From Hylemonella gracilis (lineage in GTDB: Bacteria > Pseudomonadota > Gammaproteobacteria > Burkholderiales > Burkholderiaceae_C): 53,632 bases of DNA. The stretch covers positions 1 through 53,632 of the forward strand of contig CAMAXR010000002.1 in NCBI GenBank assembly GCA_945862195.1. Reading direction: 5' to 3'. Within the stretch, counting starts at the first letter, position 1. The number at the start of each line of letters is the position of its first letter. The notes beneath the pieces were generated by a model. It was given only the letters and a program-made list of their open reading frames with translations, ran no database searches and was not told where the DNA came from. Position numbers and translations under genes: made by a program. Below, one piece after another: positions 8,538 to 17,243 of this stretch.

Positions 8538-8556
8538 GCCGTGGTTGAATCTGTTT

Positions 8557-9603
8557 ATGTGCATTCCAACATTGAATTTCCTAGAGCCGTTAAGGCGGCG
8601 CGCTGCTGGTGTGGTCGCTAGCCTCGCTAATGGTTTGGTTGCTTTGGGCTTGTGCAGTGCCTTGGGCGCGGACGTTGCTCAGGCCCAAATGCAGCCCCAG
8701 GTGCAACCCTTGTTTCCGGGCAAGCCGGTTGAAATTACCGTGGGTTTTGCCCCCGGCGGCGGGGTGGACATTTTGGCCCGCTTGATTGCGCAGCATTTGA
8801 GCGGGCAGGGACAAGCCATTGTGGTGGAAAACCGCCCGGGCGCGGGCAGTACCTTAGCAGCCCAGTATGTGGCGGGGCGCCCGCGGGACGGGCATTCGCT
8901 CTTCATGATGAACGACTCCTACGCCATTGCGCCCGCCATTTTCAAAAACCTGAGCTACGACCCTAAAAAAGACCTAGAGGCCGTGACTATGGTGGCCTCA
9001 GCCCCGATGTTACTTTTGGTGTCGGCCCAATCGCCCTATAAATCTGTGGCGGAGTTGGTGGCCGCCGCCCGCGTGAGGAACGCCAAAATGTTTTACGCAT
9101 CCTGCGGTAACGGCACCAGCCCGCATTTGGCGGGCGAAATGTTCAATTTGGCCTACGGGGTGGGCCTTACGCACATTCCTTACAAAGGTTGTGGGCCAGC
9201 ACTCATTGACATGTTGGGCGGACAGGTGGAAATAGGCTTTATCACCATTTCCGGCGCAATTCCCCATGTGAAGTCTGGCAAATTGCGAGCGCTCGCTATC
9301 ACGTCTAAGCAGCGTTCTCAGGTGTTGCCCGATGTGCCTACGCTGGCTCAAAGCGGAGCGAGCGACTTTCAGTTGGTGCAATGGCAGGGTTTGGCGGTAC
9401 CCGAGGGGGTGCCCGAGAGCATGAAGCTGGCCATTCACGATCGGGTGTCCAAAATCATGAAGCTCGACGAGGTGCAGAAAAAAATGACTGAGCTGGGCTA
9501 TTTGCAAGCCAGCGAAGGCCCCGAGGCTTTTCAAAAAATCGTCAACCAAGACATAGACCGCTTCACCAAGTTGGGGCGGCAAATTGGTTTGCGGCTGGAC
9601 TGA
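8557..9603 (+). CDS. Bug/TctC-family periplasmic solute receptor
   Basis: A 348-residue tripartite-tricarboxylate-transporter receptor (Bug family), a class hugely expanded in Burkholderiales. The ATG at 8557 gives a long signal peptide ending near ADVAQAQ; an in-frame TTG lies four codons upstream. Family signatures are PVEITVGFAPGGGVDILAR, VVENRPGAGSTLAA and THIPYKGCGPALIDMLGGQV, where the usual IPYKG loop contacts the ligand carboxylate. Bug proteins typically bind small carboxylates such as dicarboxylates, aromatic acids or amino acid derivatives. No TctA/TctB membrane genes are nearby. It sits 19 bp behind the ABC receptor and 20 bp before the dehydrogenase gene, so it belongs to the same operon. 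Confidence 0.9.
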   Translation: MCIPTLNFLEPLRRRAAGVVASLANGLVALGLCSALGADVAQAQMQPQVQPLFPGKPVEITVGFAPGGGVDILARLIAQHLSGQGQAIVVENRPGAGSTLAAQYVAGRPRDGHSLFMMNDSYAIAPAIFKNLSYDPKKDLEAVTMVASAPMLLLVSAQSPYKSVAELVAAARVRNAKMFYASCGNGTSPHLAGEMFNLAYGVGLTHIPYKGCGPALIDMLGGQVEIGFITISGAIPHVKSGKLRALAITSKQRSQVLPDVPTLAQSGASDFQLVQWQGLAVPEGVPESMKLAIHDRVSKIMKLDEVQKKMTELGYLQASEGPEAFQKIVNQDIDRFTKLGRQIGLRLD

Positions 9604-9623
9604 AGTCCGCTGAAAAGACCCGC

Positions 9624-10391
9624 ATGCAATTTAAAGATCAGGTGGTGTTGGTCACCGGTGCAAGCCGGGGCATTGGCGCAGCCATTGCGCGCGCTTTCGC
9701 TGCTGAAGGGGCCTTTGTGGTGCTGAACTACCTGAGTCGCCACGCTCAAGCCGAGACCGTGGTGGCCAGTTGCCGCCAAGCCGGTGGTGATGCTTGGGCT
9801 TTGGCTGCCGATGTGCGTTCCAAGGCAGCGGTAGTCGACATGGTGCAGCGCGTTATTGCGGAGCTGGGCCGTGTGGATGTGCTGGTGAACAACGCCTTTG
9901 CGCCATATAGCTTTGACCCAGAACAGCGCCAGCGGTTTTGGGAGCTGGGTTGGGACGCCTACCAAACGCAAATTGACGGTGCGGTGCAGTCGTGTTTTCA
10001 CATGTGTCAGGCGGTGTTACCCGCCATGCGGCAGCGCCTTAAAGGCAGCATCATCAATCTGGTGTCTGACCTAGTGGAGCAGCCCGTGGTGCCTTATCAC
10101 GACTACGCCACAGCCAAGTCTGCTTTGGTGGGCTTTAGCCGCCATTTGGCGGCGGAGTTGGGCCCCCTGGGCATACGCGTCAACTGTGTGGCGCCGGGGT
10201 TGGTGGTGCCCACAGACTCCAGCCGCGCCACGCGGGAGGCTGTGCAGAGCAGCATTGCAGCTCTTACACCCTTGAGTCGCTTGGCCACGCCTGAAGATGT
10301 GGCCGGCCCCGTGCTGTTTTTGGCCAGCGAATGGAGCCGGTTTGTCACGGGGCAAACCTTACTGGTGGACGGCGGATTGGTGATGAGATGA
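9624..10391 (+). CDS. Short-chain dehydrogenase/reductase (3-oxoacyl-ACP reductase-like)
   Basis: A 255-residue classical SDR. The dinucleotide motif is TGASRGIG (11-18), VNNAF replaces the usual NNAG near 89-92, Ser148 is the probable catalytic serine, and YATAK gives Tyr161 and Lys165. The C-terminal [14 protein letters not shown] is standard for FabG-like enzymes. The substrate is unknown. In this operon it could reduce the aldehyde made by the LuxC-like enzyme, or oxidise a hydroxyl, but that is inference. Its TGA overlaps the tsaD ATG by 4 nt (ATGA at 10388-10391), tying an accessory pathway to an essential gene. Confidence 0.88.
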   Translation: MQFKDQVVLVTGASRGIGAAIARAFAAEGAFVVLNYLSRHAQAETVVASCRQAGGDAWALAADVRSKAAVVDMVQRVIAELGRVDVLVNNAFAPYSFDPEQRQRFWELGWDAYQTQIDGAVQSCFHMCQAVLPAMRQRLKGSIINLVSDLVEQPVVPYHDYATAKSALVGFSRHLAAELGPLGIRVNCVAPGLVVPTDSSRATREAVQSSIAALTPLSRLATPEDVAGPVLFLASEWSRFVTGQTLLVDGGLVMR

Positions 10392-11464
10392 GTGTTCGGG
10401 TGCTCGGCATTGAGTCGTCTTGCGACGAAACCGGTGTGGCTTTGGTCCAAACCCGTTGTGGGCAAATCCCCGATTTGTTGGGGCAGGCCTTGTACAGCCA
10501 AATTCAATTGCACCAAGCCTATGGGGGCGTGGTGCCCGAGCTGGCCAGCCGCGACCACATTCGCCGTGTGCTGCCCCTTACCCAACAAGTGCTGCAAGAC
10601 ACGCAGCTGCAACTGCAAGATATAGATGTGCTGGCTTTTACCCGCGGCCCAGGGCTGGCGGGCGCTTTGCTGGTGGGGGCTGGAGTGGCCTGCGGTTTGG
10701 CGGCGGCTTTGGGCAAGCCGGTGCTGGGGGTTCACCATCTGGAGGGGCATTTGCTTTCTCCGTTTTTAAGCGCTGACCCGCCTGAATTTCCGTTTGTAGC
10801 CTTGTTGGTTTCAGGCGGTCACACCCAGTTGATGCGGGTGCAGGGTGTTGGCCGCTACGAGCTGCTGGGCGAAACCGTGGACGACGCGGCGGGTGAGGCG
10901 TTCGACAAATCGGCCAAGCTGCTGGGCTTGGACTATCCCGGCGGAGCCGCTTTGTCAGTACTGGCAGAGCAGGGCGACCCCAAAGCCTTCAAGTTGCCTC
11001 GCCCATTGCTGCACAGCGGGGACCTGGACTTTTCTTTTGCCGGCCTAAAAACAGCGGTTTTGACCCAGGTTCAAAAAGCCGGAAATGAACAGCCCATGCC
11101 CACTGCCGCTGGGCAAGAGACTTTTCGTTGCAATTTGGCGGCATCCACACAAGCGGCCATTGTGGAGGTGCTGGTGAAAAAATCGCTCATGGCACTGGAC
11201 CAAACGGGCCTAAAGCGTTTAGTGGTGGCCGGTGGCGTGGGGGCCAACCGAGTTTTGCGTGAGCAGCTGCAACATAACTGCGCCGCCCGTGGCATTCGGG
11301 TGCATTACCCAGAGTTGCATTTGTGTACCGACAACGGCGCCATGATTGCCCTTGCGGCGGCTATGAGGATTGAAGCGGGCGTGGAGTCGACCCAAGCGGA
11401 CTACAACTTTGAAGTCAAACCCCGCTGGCCCTTGCAGACATTTGCAAAAGATGCATCGACATAA
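10388..11464 (+). CDS. tsaD: tRNA N6-adenosine threonylcarbamoyltransferase
   Basis: TsaD transfers threonylcarbamoyl from TC-AMP to A37 of ANN-decoding tRNAs, acting with TsaB and TsaE. The protein is 358 residues when started at the ATG in the SDR stop. It begins [16 protein letters not shown], the canonical N-terminus. The metal-binding HxEGH (His117, His121), the LVSGGHTQ motif and [15 protein letters not shown] are all present. The C-terminal TDNGAMIA also fits. There is no own promoter space upstream; expression probably depends on the upstream operon or on a promoter inside the SDR gene. Confidence 0.97.
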   Translation: MSVRVLGIESSCDETGVALVQTRCGQIPDLLGQALYSQIQLHQAYGGVVPELASRDHIRRVLPLTQQVLQDTQLQLQDIDVLAFTRGPGLAGALLVGAGVACGLAAALGKPVLGVHHLEGHLLSPFLSADPPEFPFVALLVSGGHTQLMRVQGVGRYELLGETVDDAAGEAFDKSAKLLGLDYPGGAALSVLAEQGDPKAFKLPRPLLHSGDLDFSFAGLKTAVLTQVQKAGNEQPMPTAAGQETFRCNLAASTQAAIVEVLVKKSLMALDQTGLKRLVVAGGVGANRVLREQLQHNCAARGIRVHYPELHLCTDNGAMIALAAAMRIEAGVESTQADYNFEVKPRWPLQTFAKDAST

Positions 11465-11681
11465 GTGGATTTCGTAAACGAAGACTCTAAAAACGGCACA
11501 TCAACAGCGCTTCATCGCCGCTTAAGCGTCAATTTGCCTGTGAGCTACAATCTGCCACCCTGTAGAAGTTATAACTTTTATAGAAAGCACGTCAGTTGCA
11601 GTTCCAGCGGCTGTCGCAAGTTCAACCGGAACCTTGTGCCCCCTTTAATTTAGGTGGCTTGGTTTCATTTAAGGAAAACAC

Positions 11682-11948
11682 ATGATTGCATCCAGTATCA
11701 AGGCTGAAGTGATTCAGGCCAACGCCCGTCAGGCCGGCGACACCGGTAGCCCCGAAGTTCAGGTGGCTTTGTTGACAGCACGTATCAACGAATTGACTCC
11801 CCATTTCAAAACTCACGCCAAAGACCACCACGGTCGTCGCGGCTTGTTGCGTATGGTGAGCCGTCGTCGTAAGTTGTTGGATTATTTGAAAGACCGTGAT
11901 GCCGACCGCTACACGGCCTTGATTGCCAAGTTGGGTCTGCGCAAGTAA
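11682..11948 (+). CDS. rpsO: 30S ribosomal protein S15
   Basis: An 88-residue S15, which binds the central domain of 16S rRNA and helps form the 30S platform. The sequence contains the conserved [15 protein letters not shown] and [19 protein letters not shown] segments, and ends at the usual length. AAGGAAAA lies just before the ATG. The 217 bp upstream leader contains TACAAT at 11546-11551 as a possible -10 element, although no good -35 is seen. S15 often represses its own translation through leader RNA structure. rpsO followed by pnp is the conserved order; a terminator-like hairpin lies between them. Confidence 0.98.
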   Translation: MIASSIKAEVIQANARQAGDTGSPEVQVALLTARINELTPHFKTHAKDHHGRRGLLRMVSRRRKLLDYLKDRDADRYTALIAKLGLRK

Positions 11949-11973
11949 TTTTTGCCGCACCATGAACTTTCAA

Positions 11974-12006
11974 GCGTCTGAGTTGGCAAGCTGGCTCAGG
12001 CGCTTT
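11974..12006 (+). terminator. Terminator or attenuator hairpin between rpsO and pnp
   Basis: An inverted repeat pairs GCGTCTGAG (11974-11982) with CTCAGGCGC (11995-12003), nine pairs including one G-U, with a 12-nt loop. It is followed only by TTT then a mixed T-rich run, so termination is probably partial. In E. coli an attenuating terminator sits at the same place between rpsO and pnp. Confidence 0.55.
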
Positions 12007-12058
12007 GTCGTTTAAATGGTGGGTGAGTCGGAGAGGCGAAAACAGAGCGAAGCTGTGT

Positions 12059-12116
12059 CATTCCAAAGTGGTTCTGCAACATTTTTGTAGAAGTACCTCT
12101 GGAATGGCATCGTGTT
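12059..12116 (+). promoter_or_regulatory. Long imperfect hairpin in the pnp leader (possible RNase III target)
   Basis: CATTCCA at 12059-12065 pairs perfectly with TGGAATG at 12110-12116, and the helix can continue inward through a mismatch-containing stretch where TTCTGCAA faces TTGTAGAA. The result is an approximately 22-bp imperfect stem with a short loop. The position, about 65 nt before pnp, matches the E. coli pnp leader where RNase III cuts a long stem and PNPase then represses its own mRNA. The structure is seen in the sequence; the function is by analogy. Confidence 0.5.
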
Positions 12117-12182
12117 CTGAGTCGTTTGCTTCGGGCTTTGGGAGGTGGCCTGCACCGCCCGTGATTGTTCAGGAGTATGTAA

Positions 12183-14306
12183 ATGACGATGTTTAATAAA
12201 GTCACCAAAACCTTCCAGTGGGGCCAGCATTCGGTCACCATGGAAACCGGCGAAATCGCTCGCCAATCGACCGGCGCTGTGTTGCTGGATATGGAAGGCA
12301 CCGTGGTTTTGGCCACAGTAGTAGCCTCTAAGTCGGCCAAGCCCGGCCAAGACTTTTTCCCTCTAACGGTTGATTACATTGAAAAAACCTACGCTGCTGG
12401 CAAGATTCCCGGCAGCTTTTTCAAGCGCGAAGCCAAGCCTAGCGAGCTGGAAACCTTGACCAGCCGCTTGATTGACCGTCCTATTCGCCCTCTGTTTCCA
12501 GAAGGGTTCTTGAACGAAGTGCATGTGGTCATCCACACCCTGTCGCTCAACCCCGAAGTGGACGCCGACATTGCCGCCATGATTGCCGTGTCTGCCGCTT
12601 TGGGCGTGTCCGGTATTCCATTCAGTGGCCCGCTGGGCGCGGCTCGCGTGGGCTATGTCAACGGTGAATACGTGCTCAACCCTGGCCAAACACAGCGCAA
12701 AGACAGCCTATTGGATTTGGTGGTGGCGGGTACCGAAGCCGCAGTGCTGATGGTGGAGTCTGAAGCGCAGCAACTGTCTGAAGAGGTGATGTTGGGTGCT
12801 GTGGTGTTTGGCCACGAGCAAGGCAAAGTGGCTATCAACGCCATTCACGACCTGATTCGTGATGGCGGCAAAACCGCTTGGGACTGGCAACCCGCTGCCC
12901 GCGACAGCGACCTAGACGCCAAAGTCTTGGCTTTGGCCGATGACAAGCTGCGTGCGGCATACCAAATTCGCAACAAACAAGCGCGTACACAAGCTTGCCG
13001 TGAAGCCTACGTCGCTATCAAAGCTGGTTTGGCCGAGCAAGGTGTGGTGGTGGACGGCTCCAAGGTCGAAGGTTTGCTGTTTGAAATTGAAGCCCGCATT
13101 GTGCGCAGCCAAATTTTGTCGGGCGAGCCCCGCATTGATGGTCGCGACACCCGTACCGTGCGTCCTATCGAGATCCGTCACGGTGTGTTGCCCCGTACCC
13201 ACGGCTCCGCTTTGTTCACACGCGGTGAGACTCAGGCTTTGGTGGTGACCACTTTGGGTACTGAGCGCGATGCCCAACGTATTGACGCTTTGGCTGGCGA
13301 GTTTGAAGACCGCTTCATGTTCCACTACAACATGCCTCCCTTTGCCACCGGCGAGGTGGGCCGCATGGGTTCCACCAAGCGCCGCGAAATCGGCCACGGC
13401 CGTTTGGCCAAGCGTGCTTTGGTGGCTTGCTTGCCCACCAAAGAAGAGTTTCCTTACACCCTGCGCGTGGTGTCTGAAATCACCGAGTCCAATGGCTCTT
13501 CTTCCATGGCTTCCGTGTGCGGCGGCTGCTTGTCCTTGATGGATGCGGGCGTACCTATGAAAGCACACGTGGCAGGTATTGCCATGGGCTTGATCAAAGA
13601 CGGCAACCGCTTTGCGGTGTTGACTGACATTTTGGGTGACGAAGACCACTTGGGCGATATGGACTTCAAGGTGGCAGGCACCACAAACGGTATTACTGCG
13701 TTGCAAATGGATATCAAAATCCAAGGCATCACCAAGGAAATCATGCAAGTGGCTTTGGCTCAGGCCAAGGAAGCTCGCATGCACATTTTGGGCAAGATGC
13801 AAGAAGCCATGGGCCAAGCCAATACCGAGGTGAGCAACTTTGCACCCCGCCTGTACACCATGAAGATCCATCCGGACAAAATCCGTGACGTGATTGGTAA
13901 GGGTGGCGCTGTGATTCGTGCCTTGACCGAAGAAACCGGTACCCAAATTGACATTGCTGAAGACGGCACCATCACCATTGCCTCTACTGACGGCGGCAAG
14001 GCAGACGAAGCCAAGCGCCGTATTCAAGAAATCACTGCTGAAGTGGAAATTGGCAAGGTGTACGAAGGTCCCATCACCAAAATATTGGACTTTGGTGCCT
14101 TGGTTAATTTATTGCCAGGCAAAGACGGCCTGTTGCACATCAGCCAAATTGCCCACGAGCGTGTGGAAAAAGTCACCGATTACTTGTCCGAAGGCCAGAT
14201 CGTCAAGGTCAAGGTTTTGGAAACCGACGAAAAAGGTCGTATCAAGTTGTCTATGAAAGCCTTGCTGGATCGTCCCCAACCTCAAGAGGGGGCCGATCAG
14301 GCCTGA
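12183..14306 (+). CDS. pnp: Polyribonucleotide nucleotidyltransferase (PNPase)
   Basis: A 707-residue 3'-to-5' phosphorolytic exoribonuclease, trimeric, part of the RNA degradosome. The two RNase PH domains occupy about residues 1-230 and 310-540. The KH domain follows, with the GKGG-type motif in [16 protein letters not shown] (about residues 568-583), and then an S1 domain ([18 protein letters not shown] onward, about residue 625). Length is the family norm. CAGGAG precedes the ATG at 12183; a second in-frame ATG lies two codons downstream. The leader contains hairpins consistent with autoregulation. The 371-codon open frame on the opposite strand is a shadow. Confidence 0.98.
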   Translation: MTMFNKVTKTFQWGQHSVTMETGEIARQSTGAVLLDMEGTVVLATVVASKSAKPGQDFFPLTVDYIEKTYAAGKIPGSFFKREAKPSELETLTSRLIDRPIRPLFPEGFLNEVHVVIHTLSLNPEVDADIAAMIAVSAALGVSGIPFSGPLGAARVGYVNGEYVLNPGQTQRKDSLLDLVVAGTEAAVLMVESEAQQLSEEVMLGAVVFGHEQGKVAINAIHDLIRDGGKTAWDWQPAARDSDLDAKVLALADDKLRAAYQIRNKQARTQACREAYVAIKAGLAEQGVVVDGSKVEGLLFEIEARIVRSQILSGEPRIDGRDTRTVRPIEIRHGVLPRTHGSALFTRGETQALVVTTLGTERDAQRIDALAGEFEDRFMFHYNMPPFATGEVGRMGSTKRREIGHGRLAKRALVACLPTKEEFPYTLRVVSEITESNGSSSMASVCGGCLSLMDAGVPMKAHVAGIAMGLIKDGNRFAVLTDILGDEDHLGDMDFKVAGTTNGITALQMDIKIQGITKEIMQVALAQAKEARMHILGKMQEAMGQANTEVSNFAPRLYTMKIHPDKIRDVIGKGGAVIRALTEETGTQIDIAEDGTITIASTDGGKADEAKRRIQEITAEVEIGKVYEGPITKILDFGALVNLLPGKDGLLHISQIAHERVEKVTDYLSEGQIVKVKVLETDEKGRIKLSMKALLDRPQPQEGADQA

Positions 14307-14349
14307 TAGCCCTGATGCCAATCTGGTGACATCTTCATAGCTCTAAAAA

Positions 14350-15360
14350 ATGAAAGCTGTTGAAATTTCCTCGTTTGGAGGCCCGGAGGTTTTGCGTCTG
14401 GTGGATCGACCTGATCCCCAGCCGCAAGCTGGCGAGTTGCTGATTCAGGTGGCTGCTAGCGGTGTGAACCGCCCCGACGTGGTGCAGCGTACCGGCCACT
14501 ACCCCGTGCCTGCGGGCGCTTCAGACATTCCAGGTCTTGAGGTTGCCGGTTTGGTCGTTGGCGGAGATTCGGCAGAACTGGCGCAAGCCGGCCTAAAGCT
14601 GGGCGACCATGTGTGCGCTTTGGTGGCCGGTGGCGGCTATGCCCAACTCTGCACCGCGCCAATTGCCCAGTGCTTGCCTTACCCGCAAGGCTTGAGTGAT
14701 GTCGAAGCGGCTTCTCTGCCTGAAACATTTTTTACGGTGTGGAGCAATGTGTTTGACCGCGCTGCTCTACAAGCTGGCGAAACTTTGTTGATACAAGGCG
14801 GCTCCAGCGGCATTGGTGTCACCGCTATTCAGCTGGCCAAAGCGCGCGGCGCGCGGGTGCTGGTGACGGCCGGCAGCGATGAAAAATGCGAAGCCTGCCT
14901 CAAATTGGGTGCCGACCACGCCATCAACTACAAAACACTAGACTTTAAAGAAGAAGTCAAACGCCTGACCGATGGGGCTGGCGTGAACGTGATTTTGGAC
15001 ATGGTGGCTGGCAGCTATGTGGCCCGAGAGGTGGAATGCTTGGCTGAAGATGGTCGGTTGGTCATCATTGCGGTGCAAGGCGGTACCAAGGCGGAGTTCA
15101 ACGCGGCTTTGGTGTTGCGCAAGCGCCTGACCATCACCGGCTCCACGCTGCGTCCGCGCCCCATTGCGTTCAAGCAACGCATTGCCCAAGCTTGTCTGGA
15201 GCAGGTTTGGCCCCTTTTGGCCAACCGAACCATCAAGCCGGTGATCTACACCACCTTTGCTGCACAGGATGCGCAAGACCCCACAGGCAGCGGGGCTGTA
15301 AAAGCCCACAGCCTGATGGAGTCCAACCAGCACATTGGCAAAATTGTGCTGACTTGGTAA
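14350..15360 (+). CDS. NAD(P)H quinone oxidoreductase, zeta-crystallin/PIG3-like
   Basis: A 336-residue medium-chain dehydrogenase/reductase without the structural zinc cysteines. It begins [17 protein letters not shown], a typical quinone reductase start. The NADPH-binding Rossmann motif is [19 protein letters not shown] (about residue 148 on). Relatives of the PIG3 type reduce quinones with NADPH. It lies between pnp and tpiA, a conserved neighbourhood in Burkholderiales with no known functional reason. The C-terminus ends with the usual [10 protein letters not shown] segment. The next gene starts 14 bp downstream, indicating co-transcription. Confidence 0.9.
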   Translation: MKAVEISSFGGPEVLRLVDRPDPQPQAGELLIQVAASGVNRPDVVQRTGHYPVPAGASDIPGLEVAGLVVGGDSAELAQAGLKLGDHVCALVAGGGYAQLCTAPIAQCLPYPQGLSDVEAASLPETFFTVWSNVFDRAALQAGETLLIQGGSSGIGVTAIQLAKARGARVLVTAGSDEKCEACLKLGADHAINYKTLDFKEEVKRLTDGAGVNVILDMVAGSYVAREVECLAEDGRLVIIAVQGGTKAEFNAALVLRKRLTITGSTLRPRPIAFKQRIAQACLEQVWPLLANRTIKPVIYTTFAAQDAQDPTGSGAVKAHSLMESNQHIGKIVLTW

Positions 15361-15374
15361 ATGGCGTGCTCACC

Positions 15375-16157
15375 ATGACCCAGTCCAATCCGCAAAAGCT
15401 CATCGTGGGCAACTGGAAAATGAACGGTAGCCTCGCTGGCAATGGGGCGCTGATTCAAGACCTTTTGAAAGGTTGGCCTACGCACCAAGTATCTAGGCGC
15501 GTTCAGGCTGCTGTGTGTGTGCCCTCTGTGTACTTGGCTCCATGCGCTGGGCTTTTGCATCATTCGTGTTTGGATTTGGGGGCGCAAGACGTGTCGGCGC
15601 ATGACGCTGGCGCCTACACGGGCGAAGTGTCAGCCGCTATGTTGCGCGATGTTGGGGCGCGTTACGTGATCGTGGGCCATTCTGAGCGTCGCCAATACCA
15701 TGCTGAAACCGATCAGTTGGTGGCACAAAAAGCTCAAAAGGCCCTGGCTGCTGGCATCACGCCCATTGTGTGTGTGGGCGAATCTTGGTCAGAGCGTCAG
15801 GCTGGTCAAACAGCAGAAGTGGTCAAGCGCCAGCTGGCTGCAGTGATTCAGCTTAACGGTCATTGCGTGTGCGAAATCGTGGTGGCCTATGAGCCCGTGT
15901 GGGCGATTGGCACCGGCCAAACCGCCTCGGCAGAGCAGGCCCAAGAGGTGCATGCCTTGTTGCGTGCTCAACTGAAGGCGGCGGTGGCCATGCATGAGCG
16001 TATTTTTATTTTGTACGGCGGCAGCATGAACGCTGCCAATGCCAAATTGTTGTTGTCCACCCCCGGCATTGATGGTGGGTTGATTGGTGGCGCTTCCCTT
16101 AAGGCGGCAGATTTTCTGTCCATCTTGGCTGATGCAGATGCAGTCAGCCGGGTTTAA
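15375..16157 (+). CDS. tpiA: Triosephosphate isomerase
   Basis: A 260-residue TIM-barrel enzyme converting dihydroxyacetone phosphate and glyceraldehyde 3-phosphate. Catalytic residues are visible: Lys15 in GNWKMNG, His102 in VGHSERR and Glu173 in [11 protein letters not shown]. The phosphate-binding loop [10 protein letters not shown] lies near the C-terminus. The ATG at 15375 ([15 protein letters not shown]) gives the correct N-terminus; the frame is open further upstream into the oxidoreductase gene but that is overlap, not protein. secG follows 20 bp later, as in most betaproteobacteria. Confidence 0.97.
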   Translation: MTQSNPQKLIVGNWKMNGSLAGNGALIQDLLKGWPTHQVSRRVQAAVCVPSVYLAPCAGLLHHSCLDLGAQDVSAHDAGAYTGEVSAAMLRDVGARYVIVGHSERRQYHAETDQLVAQKAQKALAAGITPIVCVGESWSERQAGQTAEVVKRQLAAVIQLNGHCVCEIVVAYEPVWAIGTGQTASAEQAQEVHALLRAQLKAAVAMHERIFILYGGSMNAANAKLLLSTPGIDGGLIGGASLKAADFLSILADADAVSRV

Positions 16158-16177
16158 ATTGTTTTAGGAGTGATGAT

Positions 16178-16594
16178 ATGAGCGTGGTGGTCACAATTTT
16201 GTTGGTGGTGCAGGTGCTGTCTGCACTGGTCATGATTGGGTTGATTTTGATCCAGCAGGGTAAGGGTGCCGACATGGGGGCTGCGTTTGGCAGCGGATCT
16301 TCGGGCAGCTTGTTTGGTGCATCGGGTAGCGCCAACTTTTTATCGCGCACTACAGGCGCTTTGGCTGCAGTATTTTTTGTGTCCACCTTGCTTTTGGCTT
16401 ATTTTGGGAATGTGCGGCCTACTGGCGGCACCAGCGTTTTGGAGGGTGCGGTGGTCAACACGCCCGTTCCAGCCGCGGCTCAGCAAATTCCGGGTAACCA
16501 GCCTTCGGCTGTGGGATCAGACAACTCCATTCCTGCGCCTGCTGGCAGTGTGCCTGCAAGCTCGGGCGCTGCGGGTCAAATCCCTACCAAATAA
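16178..16594 (+). CDS. secG: Preprotein translocase subunit SecG
   Basis: A 138-residue membrane protein of the SecYEG translocon that stimulates SecA-driven export. It has two hydrophobic helices (about residues 4-26 and 54-75) around the conserved cytoplasmic loop LIQQGKGADMGAAFG. The C-terminal 60 residues are Pro/Ala/Ser-rich and low in complexity, longer than in E. coli SecG (110 residues) but common in Comamonadaceae. A good AGGAG Shine-Dalgarno lies upstream of the ATG. tRNA-Leu follows on the same strand. Confidence 0.95.
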   Translation: MSVVVTILLVVQVLSALVMIGLILIQQGKGADMGAAFGSGSSGSLFGASGSANFLSRTTGALAAVFFVSTLLLAYFGNVRPTGGTSVLEGAVVNTPVPAAAQQIPGNQPSAVGSDNSIPAPAGSVPASSGAAGQIPTK

Positions 16595-16664
16595 CAAGTT
16601 CATGTGTTTGGTTAAGGCTTTAATAAACAGCTCCACATAAAGGATCGTTCAAGACAGACATATT

Positions 16665-16677
16665 TACAATGTAAACT
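16665..16677. repeat. Short perfect palindrome upstream of tRNA-Leu
   Basis: TTTACA and TGTAAA flank a single A, giving a 13-bp palindrome about 55 bp before the tRNA. It could be an operator or part of the tRNA promoter region; no classical -35/-10 pair at good spacing was found around it. Confidence 0.3.
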
Positions 16678-16729
16678 CGTAGGCTGCCCAATTCGCAAAA
16701 TCCTCTTGGCATGCGGGCGACGAGTTGAA

Positions 16730-16814
16730 GCCGTCGTGGTGAAATTGGTAGACACGCTATCTTGAGGGGGTAGTGGCGAAAGCTGTGCGAGTTCGAGTCT
16801 CGCCGACGGCACCA
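16730..16814 (+). tRNA. tRNA-Leu (anticodon GAG)
   Basis: An 85-nt class II tRNA. The acceptor stem GCCGTCG (16730-16736) pairs with CGACGGC (16804-16810), followed by A and an encoded CCA (16812-16814). The anticodon loop TTGAGGG (16762-16768) carries GAG at 16764-16766, reading CUC and CUU. A long variable arm, as expected for leucine, and the GTTCGAGTC T-loop are present. It lies between secG and nuoA, the usual place in this lineage. Confidence 0.97.
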
Positions 16815-16845
16815 TCAGCAGGTTGATGTGCAGCAATGCCCTCAA

Positions 16846-16868
16846 CTAGGTGAAACCTAGATTTTTTT
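16846..16868 (+). terminator. Intrinsic terminator-like hairpin between tRNA-Leu and nuoA
   Basis: CTAGGT (16846-16851), loop GAA, ACCTAG (16855-16860), then A and seven T (16862-16868). This has the form of a Rho-independent terminator with a short 6-bp stem. It ends three bases before the nuoA ATG and occupies the place where a Shine-Dalgarno sequence would be. It may end the tRNA transcript or act as an attenuator for the nuo operon. Confidence 0.6.
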
Positions 16869-16871
16869 GAG

Positions 16872-17231
16872 ATGAACTTAGATCAGTATCTGCCAGTCCT
16901 TCTGTTCATCTTGGTGGGTATCCTTGTGGGTATCCTGCCTCAGGTCATTGGCTCTATCTTGGGCCCCAATCGGCCTGACGCCGCCAAAAATTCCCCCTAT
17001 GAATGTGGCTTTGAAGCGTTTGAAGACGCCCGCATGAAATTTGATGTGCGCTACTACTTGGTGGCCATTCTGTTCATCTTGTTTGATTTGGAAATCGCCT
17101 TTCTCTTTCCTTGGGCAGTAGCGCTCAAAGATGTGGGGGCATATGGTTTTTGGGCTGCCATGGTGTTTATCGCCATTCTGGTCGTCGGCTTTGCCTACGA
17201 GTGGAAAAAAGGCGCCCTCGATTGGGAATGA
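16872..17231 (+). CDS. nuoA: NADH-quinone oxidoreductase subunit A
   Basis: A 119-residue membrane subunit of complex I that helps join the peripheral arm to the membrane arm near the quinone site. It shows three hydrophobic segments and the conserved loop [20 protein letters not shown], including the cysteine known to change accessibility between enzyme states. It is the first gene of the 14-gene nuo operon. No good ribosome binding site precedes the ATG because the terminator-like hairpin and its T-run fill that space, which may matter for expression of the operon. Confidence 0.97.
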   Translation: MNLDQYLPVLLFILVGILVGILPQVIGSILGPNRPDAAKNSPYECGFEAFEDARMKFDVRYYLVAILFILFDLEIAFLFPWAVALKDVGAYGFWAAMVFIAILVVGFAYEWKKGALDWE

Positions 17232-17243
17232 TCAGGAGCTTGC

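Noticed and set aside
12912-14027. 371-codon open frame antisense to pnp
   Set aside because: Shadow of the strongly biased pnp coding sequence; no recognisable domain or start signal.
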